Assembly: GCF_009495745.1 (NCBI RefSeq)
Contig: NZ_WIDQ01000006.1
Span: forward strand, 1 to 64,000
DNA from: Niveispirillum sp. SYP-B3756
GTDB lineage: Bacteria > Pseudomonadota > Alphaproteobacteria > Azospirillales > Azospirillaceae
Length of the DNA: 64,000 nt
Reading direction: 5' to 3'
Part shown: in pieces, positions 17,875 through 26,582 of the stretch
Layout of the letters: each line of letters begins with the position of its first letter
Position numbering within the stretch: the first letter of the stretch is position 1
Position numbers and translations under genes: made by a program
Notes under the pieces: generated by a model
Database searches by the model: none
The model's input: the letters and a program-made list of their open reading frames with translations, nothing else
Told to the model about the DNA's origin: nothing

Positions 17875-19068
17875 ATGAGCAAACTGACAACAGCCGGACA
17901 GGGAACGACGGCCAAGGGCATCACCCTGATTTACGCCCAGATATTGCCGGTGATGGCGATTGTCTCCCTGTTTCCCGCCATCCCCAAACTGTTTGCCGAG
18001 TTTGGCGCCCACCCCAATGCCGGTTTCCTGATCCCGGCCATTGTCACCGCACCGTCTTTCTGTGCGGCGCTGTTCTCCTCGGTGGCGGGGATCATTGCCG
18101 ACCGCTATGGCCGGCGGCGCAGTTTCATCTTCGGCATGGCGCTTTATGTGCTGGCCGGACTGGTGCCTCTGTTCGTGAATGATCTGGGCCTGATCATCGC
18201 CAGCCGGGCGGTACTGGGCATGGCAGAGGCCTTTGCCATCACCATTTCCAGCGCCCTGATCGGCGATTATTTCGGTGAACAGCGCCATCGCTGGACAGCC
18301 TGGGTTGGCATTTCCATTTCGGTGGCCGGTACGGGCCTGATCGCGGCGGGCGGGGCGCTGGCGGATATCAGCTGGCGCGGCCCCTTTGCCATCTATCTGC
18401 TGGCCATTCCCGGCCTGATCATGGCGCTGTTGTTTATTGACGAGCCCAAGGCTTCCGGCGGCAGCCCTGCCGCCGCGCGGCCCCAGCTTCCCTATCCCTG
18501 GAAAGAGGCGTTCCTGATCGGTGGCGTCACCCTGGTGACCTCCGCACTTTATTATGTGGAACCGCTGAACATCGCCCGCGTGCTGGATGCCAAGGGGGCG
18601 GGATCGTCCACGCAGATCGGCCTGATCCAGTCGGCGACCAGCATCGCCTATATTGGCGGGGCAATTCTCTATCGCCGGGTGCATCACTGGTCTATCGGCC
18701 AGTTATTGGGGCTGACCGGCGTGCTGATTGGCGTGGGCCAACTGGTGATCGGCCTGGGTCCGACCTGGCAGGTGGTGTCGCTGGGGGCGGTCATTCAGCA
18801 GGTCGGTGGCGGCTTTGTCATCCCCGCCCTGATGGCCTGGGGGCAGGCGATCCTGCCGCTGGAACAGCGCGGGCGCGGCATGGGCATCTGGGCCACCGCC
18901 TTTTTCAGCGGCACCTTCGCCTGTGGTGGCCTCGTCGCCGTCACCACCAGCCTGACCGGCGGCCTGCCCCCTGCCATGACGGCACTGGGTATCCTCACCC
19001 TGGTCTGCGCGTTTCTCGCCCGCCTGATCCCGGCGGGCAACCGCTCCACCTCAACTGTGAATGCCTGA
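17875..19068 (+). CDS. Major facilitator superfamily transporter
   Basis: This 397-residue inner-membrane carrier has about 12 helices and the MFS loop 2-3 signature (IADRYGRRRSFIFG). A long cytoplasmic loop near residues 195-205 (DEPKASGGSPAAARPQ) separates the two halves. ATG 17875 lies 2 nt after the isomerase stop; an in-frame GTG overlapping that stop is less likely. By position it would move the glycoside or aglycone across the inner membrane, which would give cytoplasmic deglycosidase access to substrate imported by the TonB receptor. Confidence 0.85.
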   Translation: MSKLTTAGQGTTAKGITLIYAQILPVMAIVSLFPAIPKLFAEFGAHPNAGFLIPAIVTAPSFCAALFSSVAGIIADRYGRRRSFIFGMALYVLAGLVPLFVNDLGLIIASRAVLGMAEAFAITISSALIGDYFGEQRHRWTAWVGISISVAGTGLIAAGGALADISWRGPFAIYLLAIPGLIMALLFIDEPKASGGSPAAARPQLPYPWKEAFLIGGVTLVTSALYYVEPLNIARVLDAKGAGSSTQIGLIQSATSIAYIGGAILYRRVHHWSIGQLLGLTGVLIGVGQLVIGLGPTWQVVSLGAVIQQVGGGFVIPALMAWGQAILPLEQRGRGMGIWATAFFSGTFACGGLVAVTTSLTGGLPPAMTALGILTLVCAFLARLIPAGNRSTSTVNA

Positions 19069-19070
19069 TC

Positions 19071-20693
19071 ATGACTGAGACCGTTTACGACTTTATCATT
19101 GTGGGGGCGGGTTCGTCGGGCTGCGTGCTGGCCGACCGGTTGAGCGCCAGCGGCAAGCATAAGGTGCTGCTGGTGGAAGCCGGCGGCCGGAATGAGACCG
19201 AACTGGTCAACATGCCGCGTGCCTTCATGAAGATGTTCGGCAACCCCACCTATTTCTGGCATTTCCCCATCAAGCCGCAACCCGGCCGCCCGGCGGGGGA
19301 GGTCTGGCCCTATGGGCGCGGGCTGGGCGGCTCCAGCTCCACCAACGGCACCTGGTATCTGCGCGGGATGCCGGCTGATTATGATGGTTGGGCCGCCGGG
19401 CACAAGGAATGGGCCTGGACGGAGATTTCCCGCTGCTTCCAGGCCATGGAAAGCTATCGCGTGGAGGGAGCGCACAGGACGCGCGGGGCGGACGGGCCGT
19501 TGCAGGTGACGCAACTGCCCTATCGCTCCCCGGCTATCGCCGCCAGCATTGAGGCCGGGGTGGAAATGGGCCTGCCACGCCTCAGCGATATCAATACGCC
19601 CGGCACGCTCGGCATCGGCTACACCCAGGCCACCGTTGATCGGCGCGGGCGTCGCGCCTCCAGCTACCGCGCCTTTCTCAAGCCGGCTTTGTCCCGCCCC
19701 AACCTGACCGTGCTGACCGATGCCCTGGTGGAAAAGGTGGAGCTGGATGGCAAGCGCGCCGTCGGCATCAAGGTCCGCACCGCCAATGGTACCCGCATCA
19801 TCAAGGCGGGGCGGGAAGTGATCCTGTCCGCCGGTGCGCTGCAAAGCCCTAAGCTGCTGCAATTGTCCGGGATTGGCCCGGCAGAGGTGCTGACCCGCGC
19901 CGGTGTAGCGGTTTGGCATGATCTGGCCGCCGTGGGCCGCCATCTGGCCGACCATGCCATGGTCTCTCTGTCCTACCGGCTGCATAATGACCCCGGTTTC
20001 AATAAGGAGTTTTCCGGCTGGCGGCTGATGACCCACGCGCTGCGCTATTATCTGACGCGCAAGGGGTTGATGGCCTATACCTCGCCAGAGGTGACGGCGC
20101 TGTTATCGCTGCAGGGGCGGTCTGACTGGCCAGATGTGCAGTTCGGCATTGGCCCCTTCTCCATGCGCTCGTCAGAGGAGATCAAGGCCGATCCGGGGCG
20201 CGGTGCCTTGGAGGACGAGCCCGGCATCACCGTCAACGCCATTGCCCTGCGCCCGAAAAGCCGGGGGGCCGTGTGCATCCGCAGCGCCGATATCACCGAC
20301 CAGATTGAGGTGGATGCCAACTGGTGGGGCGATCCGGCGGACAAGGCTTTCATGGTTGAAATGGTGCGGCTGGTCCGCCGTTACATGCGCCAGCCGGCCC
20401 TGAAGCATTTTGTCGGGGAAGAGGTGGTACCCGGCCCCCGCATTGAAAGCGATGAACAGATCGCAGAGGTGTTGGAATGGCTCACCAGCCCCGGCGTTCA
20501 TGCCACCGGCACTTGCCGCATGGGCGGCCCAACCGATGGCGTCGTCGATGGAAGGCTGCGGGTGCATGGCATCCAGGGACTGCGGGTGGTGGATTGCTCT
20601 GTCATGCCCGTTCCGCCCGCCGGCAACACCAATGGCCCGGCCATGGTTGTCGGCTGGCGTGCCGCAGAACTGATCCTGCAGGATGCTGGCTGA
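19071..20693 (+). CDS. GMC family FAD oxidoreductase
   Basis: This 540-residue flavoprotein has the dinucleotide motif GAGSSG (12-17) and the GMC signature 1 region (YGRGLGGSSSTNGTWYLRG). SAGALQSPKLLQLSGIGP is the signature 2 region. The catalytic His is in HATGTCRMG (about 476), and an Asn in GNTNGPAM completes the usual pair. Overall it resembles choline or alcohol dehydrogenases of the BetA type. Some GMC enzymes oxidise C-glycosides at C3 (CarA), so it may supply the deglycosidase substrate; alternatively it oxidises an aglycone alcohol. It is the last gene of the operon, 2 nt after the MFS gene, with no signal peptide. Confidence 0.85.
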   Translation: MTETVYDFIIVGAGSSGCVLADRLSASGKHKVLLVEAGGRNETELVNMPRAFMKMFGNPTYFWHFPIKPQPGRPAGEVWPYGRGLGGSSSTNGTWYLRGMPADYDGWAAGHKEWAWTEISRCFQAMESYRVEGAHRTRGADGPLQVTQLPYRSPAIAASIEAGVEMGLPRLSDINTPGTLGIGYTQATVDRRGRRASSYRAFLKPALSRPNLTVLTDALVEKVELDGKRAVGIKVRTANGTRIIKAGREVILSAGALQSPKLLQLSGIGPAEVLTRAGVAVWHDLAAVGRHLADHAMVSLSYRLHNDPGFNKEFSGWRLMTHALRYYLTRKGLMAYTSPEVTALLSLQGRSDWPDVQFGIGPFSMRSSEEIKADPGRGALEDEPGITVNAIALRPKSRGAVCIRSADITDQIEVDANWWGDPADKAFMVEMVRLVRRYMRQPALKHFVGEEVVPGPRIESDEQIAEVLEWLTSPGVHATGTCRMGGPTDGVVDGRLRVHGIQGLRVVDCSVMPVPPAGNTNGPAMVVGWRAAELILQDAG

Positions 20694-20720
20694 CGCCAAA
20701 AATCTCCGCGGGTAACCACG

Positions 20721-20734
20721 TTATTGATCAATAA
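20721..20734. other. Perfect palindrome TTATTGATCAATAA
   Basis: This 14-bp perfect palindrome lies in AT-rich sequence 28 nt after the GMC stop codon, before the dispersed repeat. It could be a weak terminator or a protein site. Nothing in the sequence decides between these. Confidence 0.3.
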
Positions 20735-20793
20735 AGCCCTTGTTGTCGGCGGTAAGATTGCCGGCAAGGCAAGCACAGCTGTAACAAGATATA

Positions 20794-20900
20794 ATACCAA
20801 GTTGCGATGAGGTGAACTCATCGCAACTTGGTACGGCGGCGACTGCCGCCGCGTGGCCCGTGCCGCGTGAAGCCAAGCCAACGGATGTTGGCGCCGCGCG
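20794..20900 (+). repeat. Dispersed hairpin repeat, copy 3
   Basis: Stem 1 has 17-bp perfect arms (20795-20811 and 20817-20833) around GTGAA, starting TACCAAGTTGCG. Stem 2 is GCCAAC-GGAT-GTTGGC (20877-20892). It lies between the convergent ends of the glycoside operon and the minus-strand amine operon, so stem 1 may also act as a transcription barrier there. The 20694-20943 gap holds this repeat and no gene. Confidence 0.78.
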
Positions 20901-20943
20901 GTGGCGGCAGTTTGTTGGCAGCTATGATCTGCCGCCCCTGCCG

Positions 20944-22224
20944 CTATTTCACCCAATCCTGATAGCGATAGTAGGCCCCGACAAAGGGAAGGAACCAGGG
21001 CGTGCCGAAATAGCCGGGGATGGCGGGCCAGTCCATGCCGTGCCAGGGATTGAGATCAGCACGACCATCCAGAACCTCCGCCATGACGGCACCCATATAG
21101 GTCGCCATGTGCGTTCCGTGCCCGCTATAGCCCATTGAGTAGAACAGGCCGTCGCGTTCACCGGCACGGGGAAGCCGGTCGCGCGTCATCTCCACCATGC
21201 CGCCCCAGCAATAATCGATGCGGGCATCGGTCAGTTCGGGGAACAAGGCGATCATCGAGCGGCGCAGGATGGCGCCGCTCTTCGCGTCGGAGACCGGATC
21301 GCTGGCGCTGGAAAAGCGGGCCCGGCCACCGAACAGCAGCCGGTTGTCCGGCAGCACTCGGAAATAATTCACAAAATTGCGGGTGTCGGTGGTGTTGCGC
21401 CGGTTGGGGGTCAGCCGGTCAAGCAGGCTGACCGGCAAGGGCTCGGTCACGATGATATAGGCCCCGACGGGGACGATCCGCCGCCGGAACCAGCCCAGCG
21501 GCCCGATGCGCGACGTTCCGGTCGCCAGAAGCACCTGATTGGCGCGAAGACTGCCCTGCGGCGTGGTCACCTCATGGACTTGGCCCTCAACACGGCGCAA
21601 CCCGATGACGGGGTTGTTTTCATAGATGCGCGCACCGTGACGGGCGGCGGCGGCGGCAAGGCCCTGGCCATACTGGCCCATATGCATCCCGGCACTTTTC
21701 TTGAACAACATGCCACCAAAATAGCGGTCGGAGCCGATTTCCGCTCGCATTTCCGATCTTGGTACCATGCAGGTGTCGGGATCGACATCACGGGCCAGCA
21801 GTTCCTGGGAGCGGGCGATCTTGTCGTAATGGGCCGGCTTGGCGGCGAGTTTCAATTTGCCCACACGCCGGAAATGGCAATTGATACCCTCCTCCGTGAT
21901 GATCCTTTCAACCAGATCGACGCCGGCATCAAAGGCCCGGTACAGAATGTTGGCCCGCTCCCGGCCCAGCCCGGTGGACAGGGCGTAATAGTCCTGGGCG
22001 AAGCCATTATTGCACATGCCGCCATTGCGGCCCGACGCGGCATTGGCCACACGGCCAGCTTCCAGCAGGACAACCTTTGCCCCCTTCCTGGCCAAGGCGA
22101 GAGCCGCCGACAGGCCCGTGAAGCCGGCCCCGATGACTGCGACATCGGCTGTGCCCTCGGGCCCGCCTTGCATCGCGCCGCCGAAGGGCGTGGCTGTATC
22201 CAGCCAGTAGGAGGTCATCTTCAT
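20944..22224 (-). CDS. DAO-family FAD-dependent amine/amino-acid oxidase
   Basis: The 426-residue flavoprotein has an N-terminal Rossmann motif (VAVIGAGFTGLSAALALARKG) and the FAD contact GRNGGMCNNG. A PuuB-like C-terminal region contains YCWGGMVEMTRDRLPRAG and GYSGHGTHMATYMG. Such enzymes oxidise gamma-glutamylputrescine, sarcosine-like or other secondary amines with release of an aldehyde. It is the last gene of the nine-gene minus-strand operon that begins with an aldehyde dehydrogenase, which fits amine to aldehyde to acid. ATG 22224 has AGGAG upstream. Confidence 0.82.
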   Translation of the reverse strand: MKMTSYWLDTATPFGGAMQGGPEGTADVAVIGAGFTGLSAALALARKGAKVVLLEAGRVANAASGRNGGMCNNGFAQDYYALSTGLGRERANILYRAFDAGVDLVERIITEEGINCHFRRVGKLKLAAKPAHYDKIARSQELLARDVDPDTCMVPRSEMRAEIGSDRYFGGMLFKKSAGMHMGQYGQGLAAAAARHGARIYENNPVIGLRRVEGQVHEVTTPQGSLRANQVLLATGTSRIGPLGWFRRRIVPVGAYIIVTEPLPVSLLDRLTPNRRNTTDTRNFVNYFRVLPDNRLLFGGRARFSSASDPVSDAKSGAILRRSMIALFPELTDARIDYCWGGMVEMTRDRLPRAGERDGLFYSMGYSGHGTHMATYMGAVMAEVLDGRADLNPWHGMDWPAIPGYFGTPWFLPFVGAYYRYQDWVK

Positions 22225-22273
22225 CACCGGAACTCCTCAACCATGCCGACCACAGGACGGGAAGACGCCAGGA

Positions 22274-23149
22274 TCAGCCAAGTGACTGGTTAGAAAGCGC
22301 AAAAAGCGTTGCCGCACCATCGGAGGGCAGGGGATGTCCACGCACCATGGAGGTGACCTCGCCAACCTTTGGCAAACCCAGGCCCAGCAGCCAGGGTGTC
22401 AGGCCGCTGGCGTTGGTGACATCGATGCGGACAAAGTACCCGACATGGGGGGCCATCAGATCCGCCATCAGCGCGCGGGCTTCTGCCGGGGCGGTGGCCA
22501 CGACCGGCCCGACGACGATGCCCCGGCCCCATTGACGGGCACAGCCATAGCCCTGAACCGTCCCCTGACGCTCTACAACCCGGACGGTGGCAATAGGGAA
22601 CAGCGCATCGATCAGGTTCGCCCGCTCCATCGCGCTGGCCGCCCGATCAAGGGCGAGGATGGCGGCACGGTCATCGGCACGGAAATCCCGGATCGTGCCG
22701 GAAGCCACCTCTGCGACCGGGCTGGTGGCAAGTACCGCCTGATGCTGGTGGATCGCGCCATAGGCCACAAAGCCAAGCTGCGCATAGAGCGACCGCCCCT
22801 CCAGGGTAGAGTTCAGGATGATCGTCCGGCCCCCGGCCTGTCGCAGCAACTCATCCATCAGCATTCGGCCGATGCCACGGCGCTGGGCCCAGGGGGCAAC
22901 GATGATCATTCCGGCAGAGGCGTGGCTGTCACCATAGGGCCACCACAGTGCCGTGCCCACCAGCTGGTCCGCCACCTCCACCGCGATCCCATGCCCCAAT
23001 GCCAGGGCGAAGGCCCAATCTTCCAGCCGATAGGGCCATTGCAGTGCCTGCGACAGGGACAGGGCTTGCGGAAGATGGGCCGGTGTCAGTGCGACCAGCT
23101 TGGGGGATGGCGTCGCGGTCTCTGCGTCTTCGATTTCGAAAGCTGTCAT
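22274..23149 (-). CDS. GNAT family N-acetyltransferase (tandem type)
   Basis: The 291-residue protein has an N-terminal GNAT fold with an acetyl-CoA loop APWAQRRGIGRMLMDELLR (about 95-113) and GRSLYAQLGFVAYG. A second GNAT-like C-terminal half (IRDFRADDRAAILALDRAAS ...) follows, as in YitH/HolE-type proteins. Its acceptor is unknown; an amine or amino-acid intermediate of the operon is plausible. The start was moved inward to MTAFEIED, where GGAAGGAAACAAG gives a good ribosome site. Confidence 0.75.
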   Translation of the reverse strand: MTAFEIEDAETATPSPKLVALTPAHLPQALSLSQALQWPYRLEDWAFALALGHGIAVEVADQLVGTALWWPYGDSHASAGMIIVAPWAQRRGIGRMLMDELLRQAGGRTIILNSTLEGRSLYAQLGFVAYGAIHQHQAVLATSPVAEVASGTIRDFRADDRAAILALDRAASAMERANLIDALFPIATVRVVERQGTVQGYGCARQWGRGIVVGPVVATAPAEARALMADLMAPHVGYFVRIDVTNASGLTPWLLGLGLPKVGEVTSMVRGHPLPSDGAATLFALSNQSLG

Positions 23150-23210
23150 CTTGTTTCCTTCCGCCACGTGACCATGCCCCTCTTCCGCGCCGGCAACATA
23201 CGCGGCCAGG

Positions 23211-24413
23211 TCAGAAATATTTGAGCCAGGCGATATCCTTGCGCCGTGCCTTCAGCCGCGAGAACCAGACCGTCGGTATGTAGAAAGGAATGATCAGGCC
23301 AACATACCAGGCGAACACCCAGCCATAGCTGTCGAAGCCGAAAACGGAACCCTGGGTCGGCCCCCAGATGGCAAAGGCGGTGTGGTACAGCACACGCAGC
23401 ATGGCCAGATGAAAGATGTAGAAGAACATCGGTGCGCCGCCGAATACCGCCAGGGCGCTGGTGATGCCAGCCTCGCGGATACGGTCGAAGAAAGCCAGCA
23501 ACAGCGATCCGACACCCAGGGTGAAGAGCAGAAAATCCAGGGAGGGCGGATATTTGGTCAATGACATGAAGCTCATCGCGGTGCGCGCCGGGTCGCTCTC
23601 GACAATGAACCAGGGCTTGTCACCATAGATGTTCAGCAGTCGCAGGCCGATGAACAGGGCGATCATGCCGCCGCCCAGCAACAGCAGCCGGCGCTGCCGG
23701 GTCTCTGGCGACACATGCGGCAGGAACCAGGGGCCGATCCCGAAGCCCAACAGGATCACCCCGATCCAGGCCAGCACCGGATAGCTGGTTTTCGCCACCA
23801 GACCGAACGGCAAAGCGATGAAGTCGCGCTGATGCAGCAAAGCCCAGAGCGTATGGAGCGGGGCATCCGGGGCCAGACGAATGGGATCGAGCAGATTATG
23901 GCCGGCGACAATCACCAGGCCCAACACGATCAGCGTCGCCAGGGGCAGCCGGAAAAGACCAGCCAGCACGATCATGCACAGGCCGATGCACCAGATGACC
24001 TGCAGCCACAATGTCGGCTGTGCGACCCCCCAATAGAGCGGCGACAGGAAAAACACCTCAATCGCCATCAGCAGCAGGCCGCGCTTCAGGAGATAGGATG
24101 ATGTCTCCTGTGCTGTGTGGTTGCGACTATAGAGAAAGACGCCAAGGCCCGTCAGCGCCACAAAGATCGGTGCGCACAGGCTGGCGGCCAGCCGGGCGAA
24201 GAACAGGGCCGGCATGATGGTCCGGGCATCCACCGGATCGGAGATATCGACATGCAGGAACCAGGTCTCCCGGACATGGTCCAGCAGCATCACCACCATG
24301 ACAAAGCCACGCAGCGCATCAATACTGCGCAAGCGACCGCTCGCCACTTTGGCAACCGTTGCCGTCACGCCGGGCTGGTGTTGCCCGGAAGCTGTCATTG
24401 TGATTGTACTCAT
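23211..24413 (-). CDS. DUF1624/HGSNAT-like membrane acyltransferase
   Basis: This 400-residue multi-pass membrane protein opens with the family motif RLRSIDALRGFVMVVMLLDHVRE: the Arg/Asp of the first helix and the His in LDHVRE, which is the proposed catalytic His by analogy to heparan-alpha-glucosaminide N-acetyltransferase. About ten to twelve helices follow. Members move acetyl groups across a membrane to an amine or sugar. Its place inside a soluble catabolic operon is odd. GGGGGAACGG lies directly before the ATG. Confidence 0.75.
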   Translation of the reverse strand: MSTITMTASGQHQPGVTATVAKVASGRLRSIDALRGFVMVVMLLDHVRETWFLHVDISDPVDARTIMPALFFARLAASLCAPIFVALTGLGVFLYSRNHTAQETSSYLLKRGLLLMAIEVFFLSPLYWGVAQPTLWLQVIWCIGLCMIVLAGLFRLPLATLIVLGLVIVAGHNLLDPIRLAPDAPLHTLWALLHQRDFIALPFGLVAKTSYPVLAWIGVILLGFGIGPWFLPHVSPETRQRRLLLLGGGMIALFIGLRLLNIYGDKPWFIVESDPARTAMSFMSLTKYPPSLDFLLFTLGVGSLLLAFFDRIREAGITSALAVFGGAPMFFYIFHLAMLRVLYHTAFAIWGPTQGSVFGFDSYGWVFAWYVGLIIPFYIPTVWFSRLKARRKDIAWLKYF

Positions 24414-24457
24414 CCGTTCCCCCTGGACCTTTAAAGGTGCTCTGTACTTGTGCGTCC

Positions 24458-25783
24458 CTACAGCGCGCCGACCTTGATGGCGGACCCGTCAACCAGCCGT
24501 GACAGGTTGAAATGGGTCGGATCAATCACCGGCTTTTCGTTGGTGACCAGTTGTGCGGCCAGATAGCCGATCCCCGGCCCAAGGCCAAACCCGTGCCCCG
24601 AACAGCCCGCCGCCAGGAACAGCCCGCCCACCGTGCCGATCCCGGATATAACCGGGACGGCATCCGGCGTGCAGTCGACATAGGCACCCCAGGTACTGTC
24701 AATTTCCATCCCCGCCAGTTCGGGGAAGGTGCCCCTGACATTATCCAGGATGGCCTGAACCAACCGCCGGTTGGGGGCCGGGTCCAGAACGCGATGGCGT
24801 TCGAACATCCTTTCATCACGGCCCAGCCAGGATGAAAGGGATTCAGGGCCCGCAAACAGGGATTCCCCGACCCCGATCTGCACTGCCTTCAGCCGCTTCA
24901 GGAATTGTGGCAAGAAACCGCGGGCGAACCGCATACCTTGTGCGGTCAGTTCCAGCGTGGCACGCCCGCTGATGGCCAGGGTGTAACTGCCATCCAGACG
25001 CCGCGTCATCGCCAGATCGGGGCAATAGATCACGTCGCCGACATTCCGGGTCGGCTTGGTCCTGACCGCCGTCTGGCGCACGCTGGCCTGGGGGAACACC
25101 ACGCCATGGCGCGCCAGGAGGGTGGATGCCCAGGCGCCTGCCGCGCATAGAACCGCATTCGCCCTGATCATGCCCTTTTCGGTCCGGACCCCCGTAACCC
25201 GGCCATTGGTGATGTCCAGGCCACGCACGGCGCAATTCTGGTGGATGGTGGCACCCAGGGCACGCGCTCCTTCGGCCAGCACCGGTGCGGCCCAGGCGGG
25301 CTCGGCCTTGCCGTCCGTGACGGAATGCAGGCCGCCCAACCATTTGCGGCGGGTTTCCGGGATGCGCTGCGCCGCCTGGGCCGCGTTCAGCATGTAGGTT
25401 TCAACCCCGAACTCCCGTGCGGTTGTCTTCCCCCAGGCTTCCCAGGTGGCCAGCATGGCGGCATCGTCGGTCGCGTAGACCAGACCGGTGCGCCGAAAGC
25501 CCAAATCCTGGCCAATCTCCCCCGCCAAACCGTCCCAGAGGGACATCGACAGAAGCGACAGGGGCATTTCGCGGGGATCGCGGTTCTGCTGCCGGCACCA
25601 GCCCCAGGTCCGGCTCGACTGCTCGCAGGCGACGTGACCTTTTTCCAGCAGAGCGACAGACAGCCCGCGCTTGGCCAGATAATAGGCTGCGGCAGTGCCA
25701 ATGATGCCCCCACCGATCACCACAACATCGGTTGACGGCGGAAGCGCTTCGTCGCTGGCAACGGATCGAACAACGGGAACCAT
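24458..25783 (-). CDS. DAO-family FAD-dependent oxidoreductase (second)
   Basis: The 441-residue flavoprotein has VVVIGGGIIGTAAAYYLAKRG (19-39) and the FAD-adjacent segment EQSSRTWGWCRQQNRDPRE. Its C-terminus contains GCSGHGFGLGPGIGYLAAQL. The fold is that of glycine, D-amino-acid and hydroxyproline-type oxidases and dehydrogenases. With the neighbouring DSD1 enzyme and RidA it suggests oxidation of a D- or N-substituted amino acid to an imine. GAGG lies 8 nt before the ATG. Confidence 0.82.
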   Translation of the reverse strand: MVPVVRSVASDEALPPSTDVVVIGGGIIGTAAAYYLAKRGLSVALLEKGHVACEQSSRTWGWCRQQNRDPREMPLSLLSMSLWDGLAGEIGQDLGFRRTGLVYATDDAAMLATWEAWGKTTAREFGVETYMLNAAQAAQRIPETRRKWLGGLHSVTDGKAEPAWAAPVLAEGARALGATIHQNCAVRGLDITNGRVTGVRTEKGMIRANAVLCAAGAWASTLLARHGVVFPQASVRQTAVRTKPTRNVGDVIYCPDLAMTRRLDGSYTLAISGRATLELTAQGMRFARGFLPQFLKRLKAVQIGVGESLFAGPESLSSWLGRDERMFERHRVLDPAPNRRLVQAILDNVRGTFPELAGMEIDSTWGAYVDCTPDAVPVISGIGTVGGLFLAAGCSGHGFGLGPGIGYLAAQLVTNEKPVIDPTHFNLSRLVDGSAIKVGAL

Positions 25784-25835
25784 GGTGAAACCTCAGGTGC
25801 GGATGATTCAGTCTGCCGTGCCGGCGCGCGACCCG

Positions 25836-26552
25836 TTACTGCGCCGGTTTGTACAGCGCGTAGATCTTGGCCACAGTCACGAAGCTGGCCCAACTGCACC
25901 GGGCGCCCTGCTCGATGATGAGGGTATCGCCCTTTCGGAACGTCCCCGTGCGCCCGGCCTCGTCCGTAAATGACACCTCCCCTTCCAGAAGATGCATCAA
26001 CTCGCTGTGACGGAAGAAAATCGGGACCCGTTGATAGGGCGTGGAATCCCAGGTGCCGCACAGGAACTCCCCGCTGGCCGAGCGGAAGACGTTGTTTGAG
26101 CGGCAAGCCGGCCTTTCGCTGATCAGCACATCATCGGCCGGCGGGTTGGAGGGAGACAGCGGGGCCGCATTATCGATCACAAAGATCCCGCTCTCCCCGT
26201 CGACTGCCTCCAGATAACGCATACCGATCAGGGTCACCGGCTGCGCGGCGTGCCAGCGGAACGACGTGCCCTTGGCAATCACCGCACTGCTTCCGGGTTC
26301 GATCACAGCCCGATCGGAACCGGTATCAAGGGTGAGCGCGCCGCTGCTGGCGAATAGCCACGTATCACCGCGGGTTTCCACATGCTCACCCGTTCCGGCG
26401 GCAATCGTCGCGGTGAAAACTTCACAGGGACCGGCCCGCACGGGGAGAATATGTGCCCCCGCCCCGAACGGGTCTAATCCGGCCGCCGCTGCAATCTGTT
26501 CGGCCATGATCCCTAGATTGACGAAGGAAGGGCATTCGCTGTTGCTCGTCAT
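25836..26552 (-). CDS. Two-domain cupin protein
   Basis: The 238-residue protein has two cupin barrels. The first includes GEHVETRGDTWLFASSGALTLDTG and the second includes PIFFRHSELMHLLEGEVSFTDEAGRTGTFRKGDTLIIEQG, an EutQ/Cupin_3-like arrangement ending WASFVTVAKIYALYKPA. Such proteins are often metal-dependent isomerases, dioxygenases or ligand sensors. No precise activity can be assigned. It is located between RidA (30 nt) and the DAO enzyme (52 nt) in the operon. The inner Met was chosen as start; an alternative lies six codons upstream. Confidence 0.72.
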   Translation of the reverse strand: MTSNSECPSFVNLGIMAEQIAAAAGLDPFGAGAHILPVRAGPCEVFTATIAAGTGEHVETRGDTWLFASSGALTLDTGSDRAVIEPGSSAVIAKGTSFRWHAAQPVTLIGMRYLEAVDGESGIFVIDNAAPLSPSNPPADDVLISERPACRSNNVFRSASGEFLCGTWDSTPYQRVPIFFRHSELMHLLEGEVSFTDEAGRTGTFRKGDTLIIEQGARCSWASFVTVAKIYALYKPAQ

Positions 26553-26582
26553 CTTTTGTCGTTCCCACATTGACGCAATGGA

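Noticed and set aside
20498-20956. Minus-strand frame containing RRQHPLAWLHAAR
   Set aside because: Its shared residues with the GH106 extension come from translating the same noncoding repeat. It overlaps the GMC gene and has no known domain.
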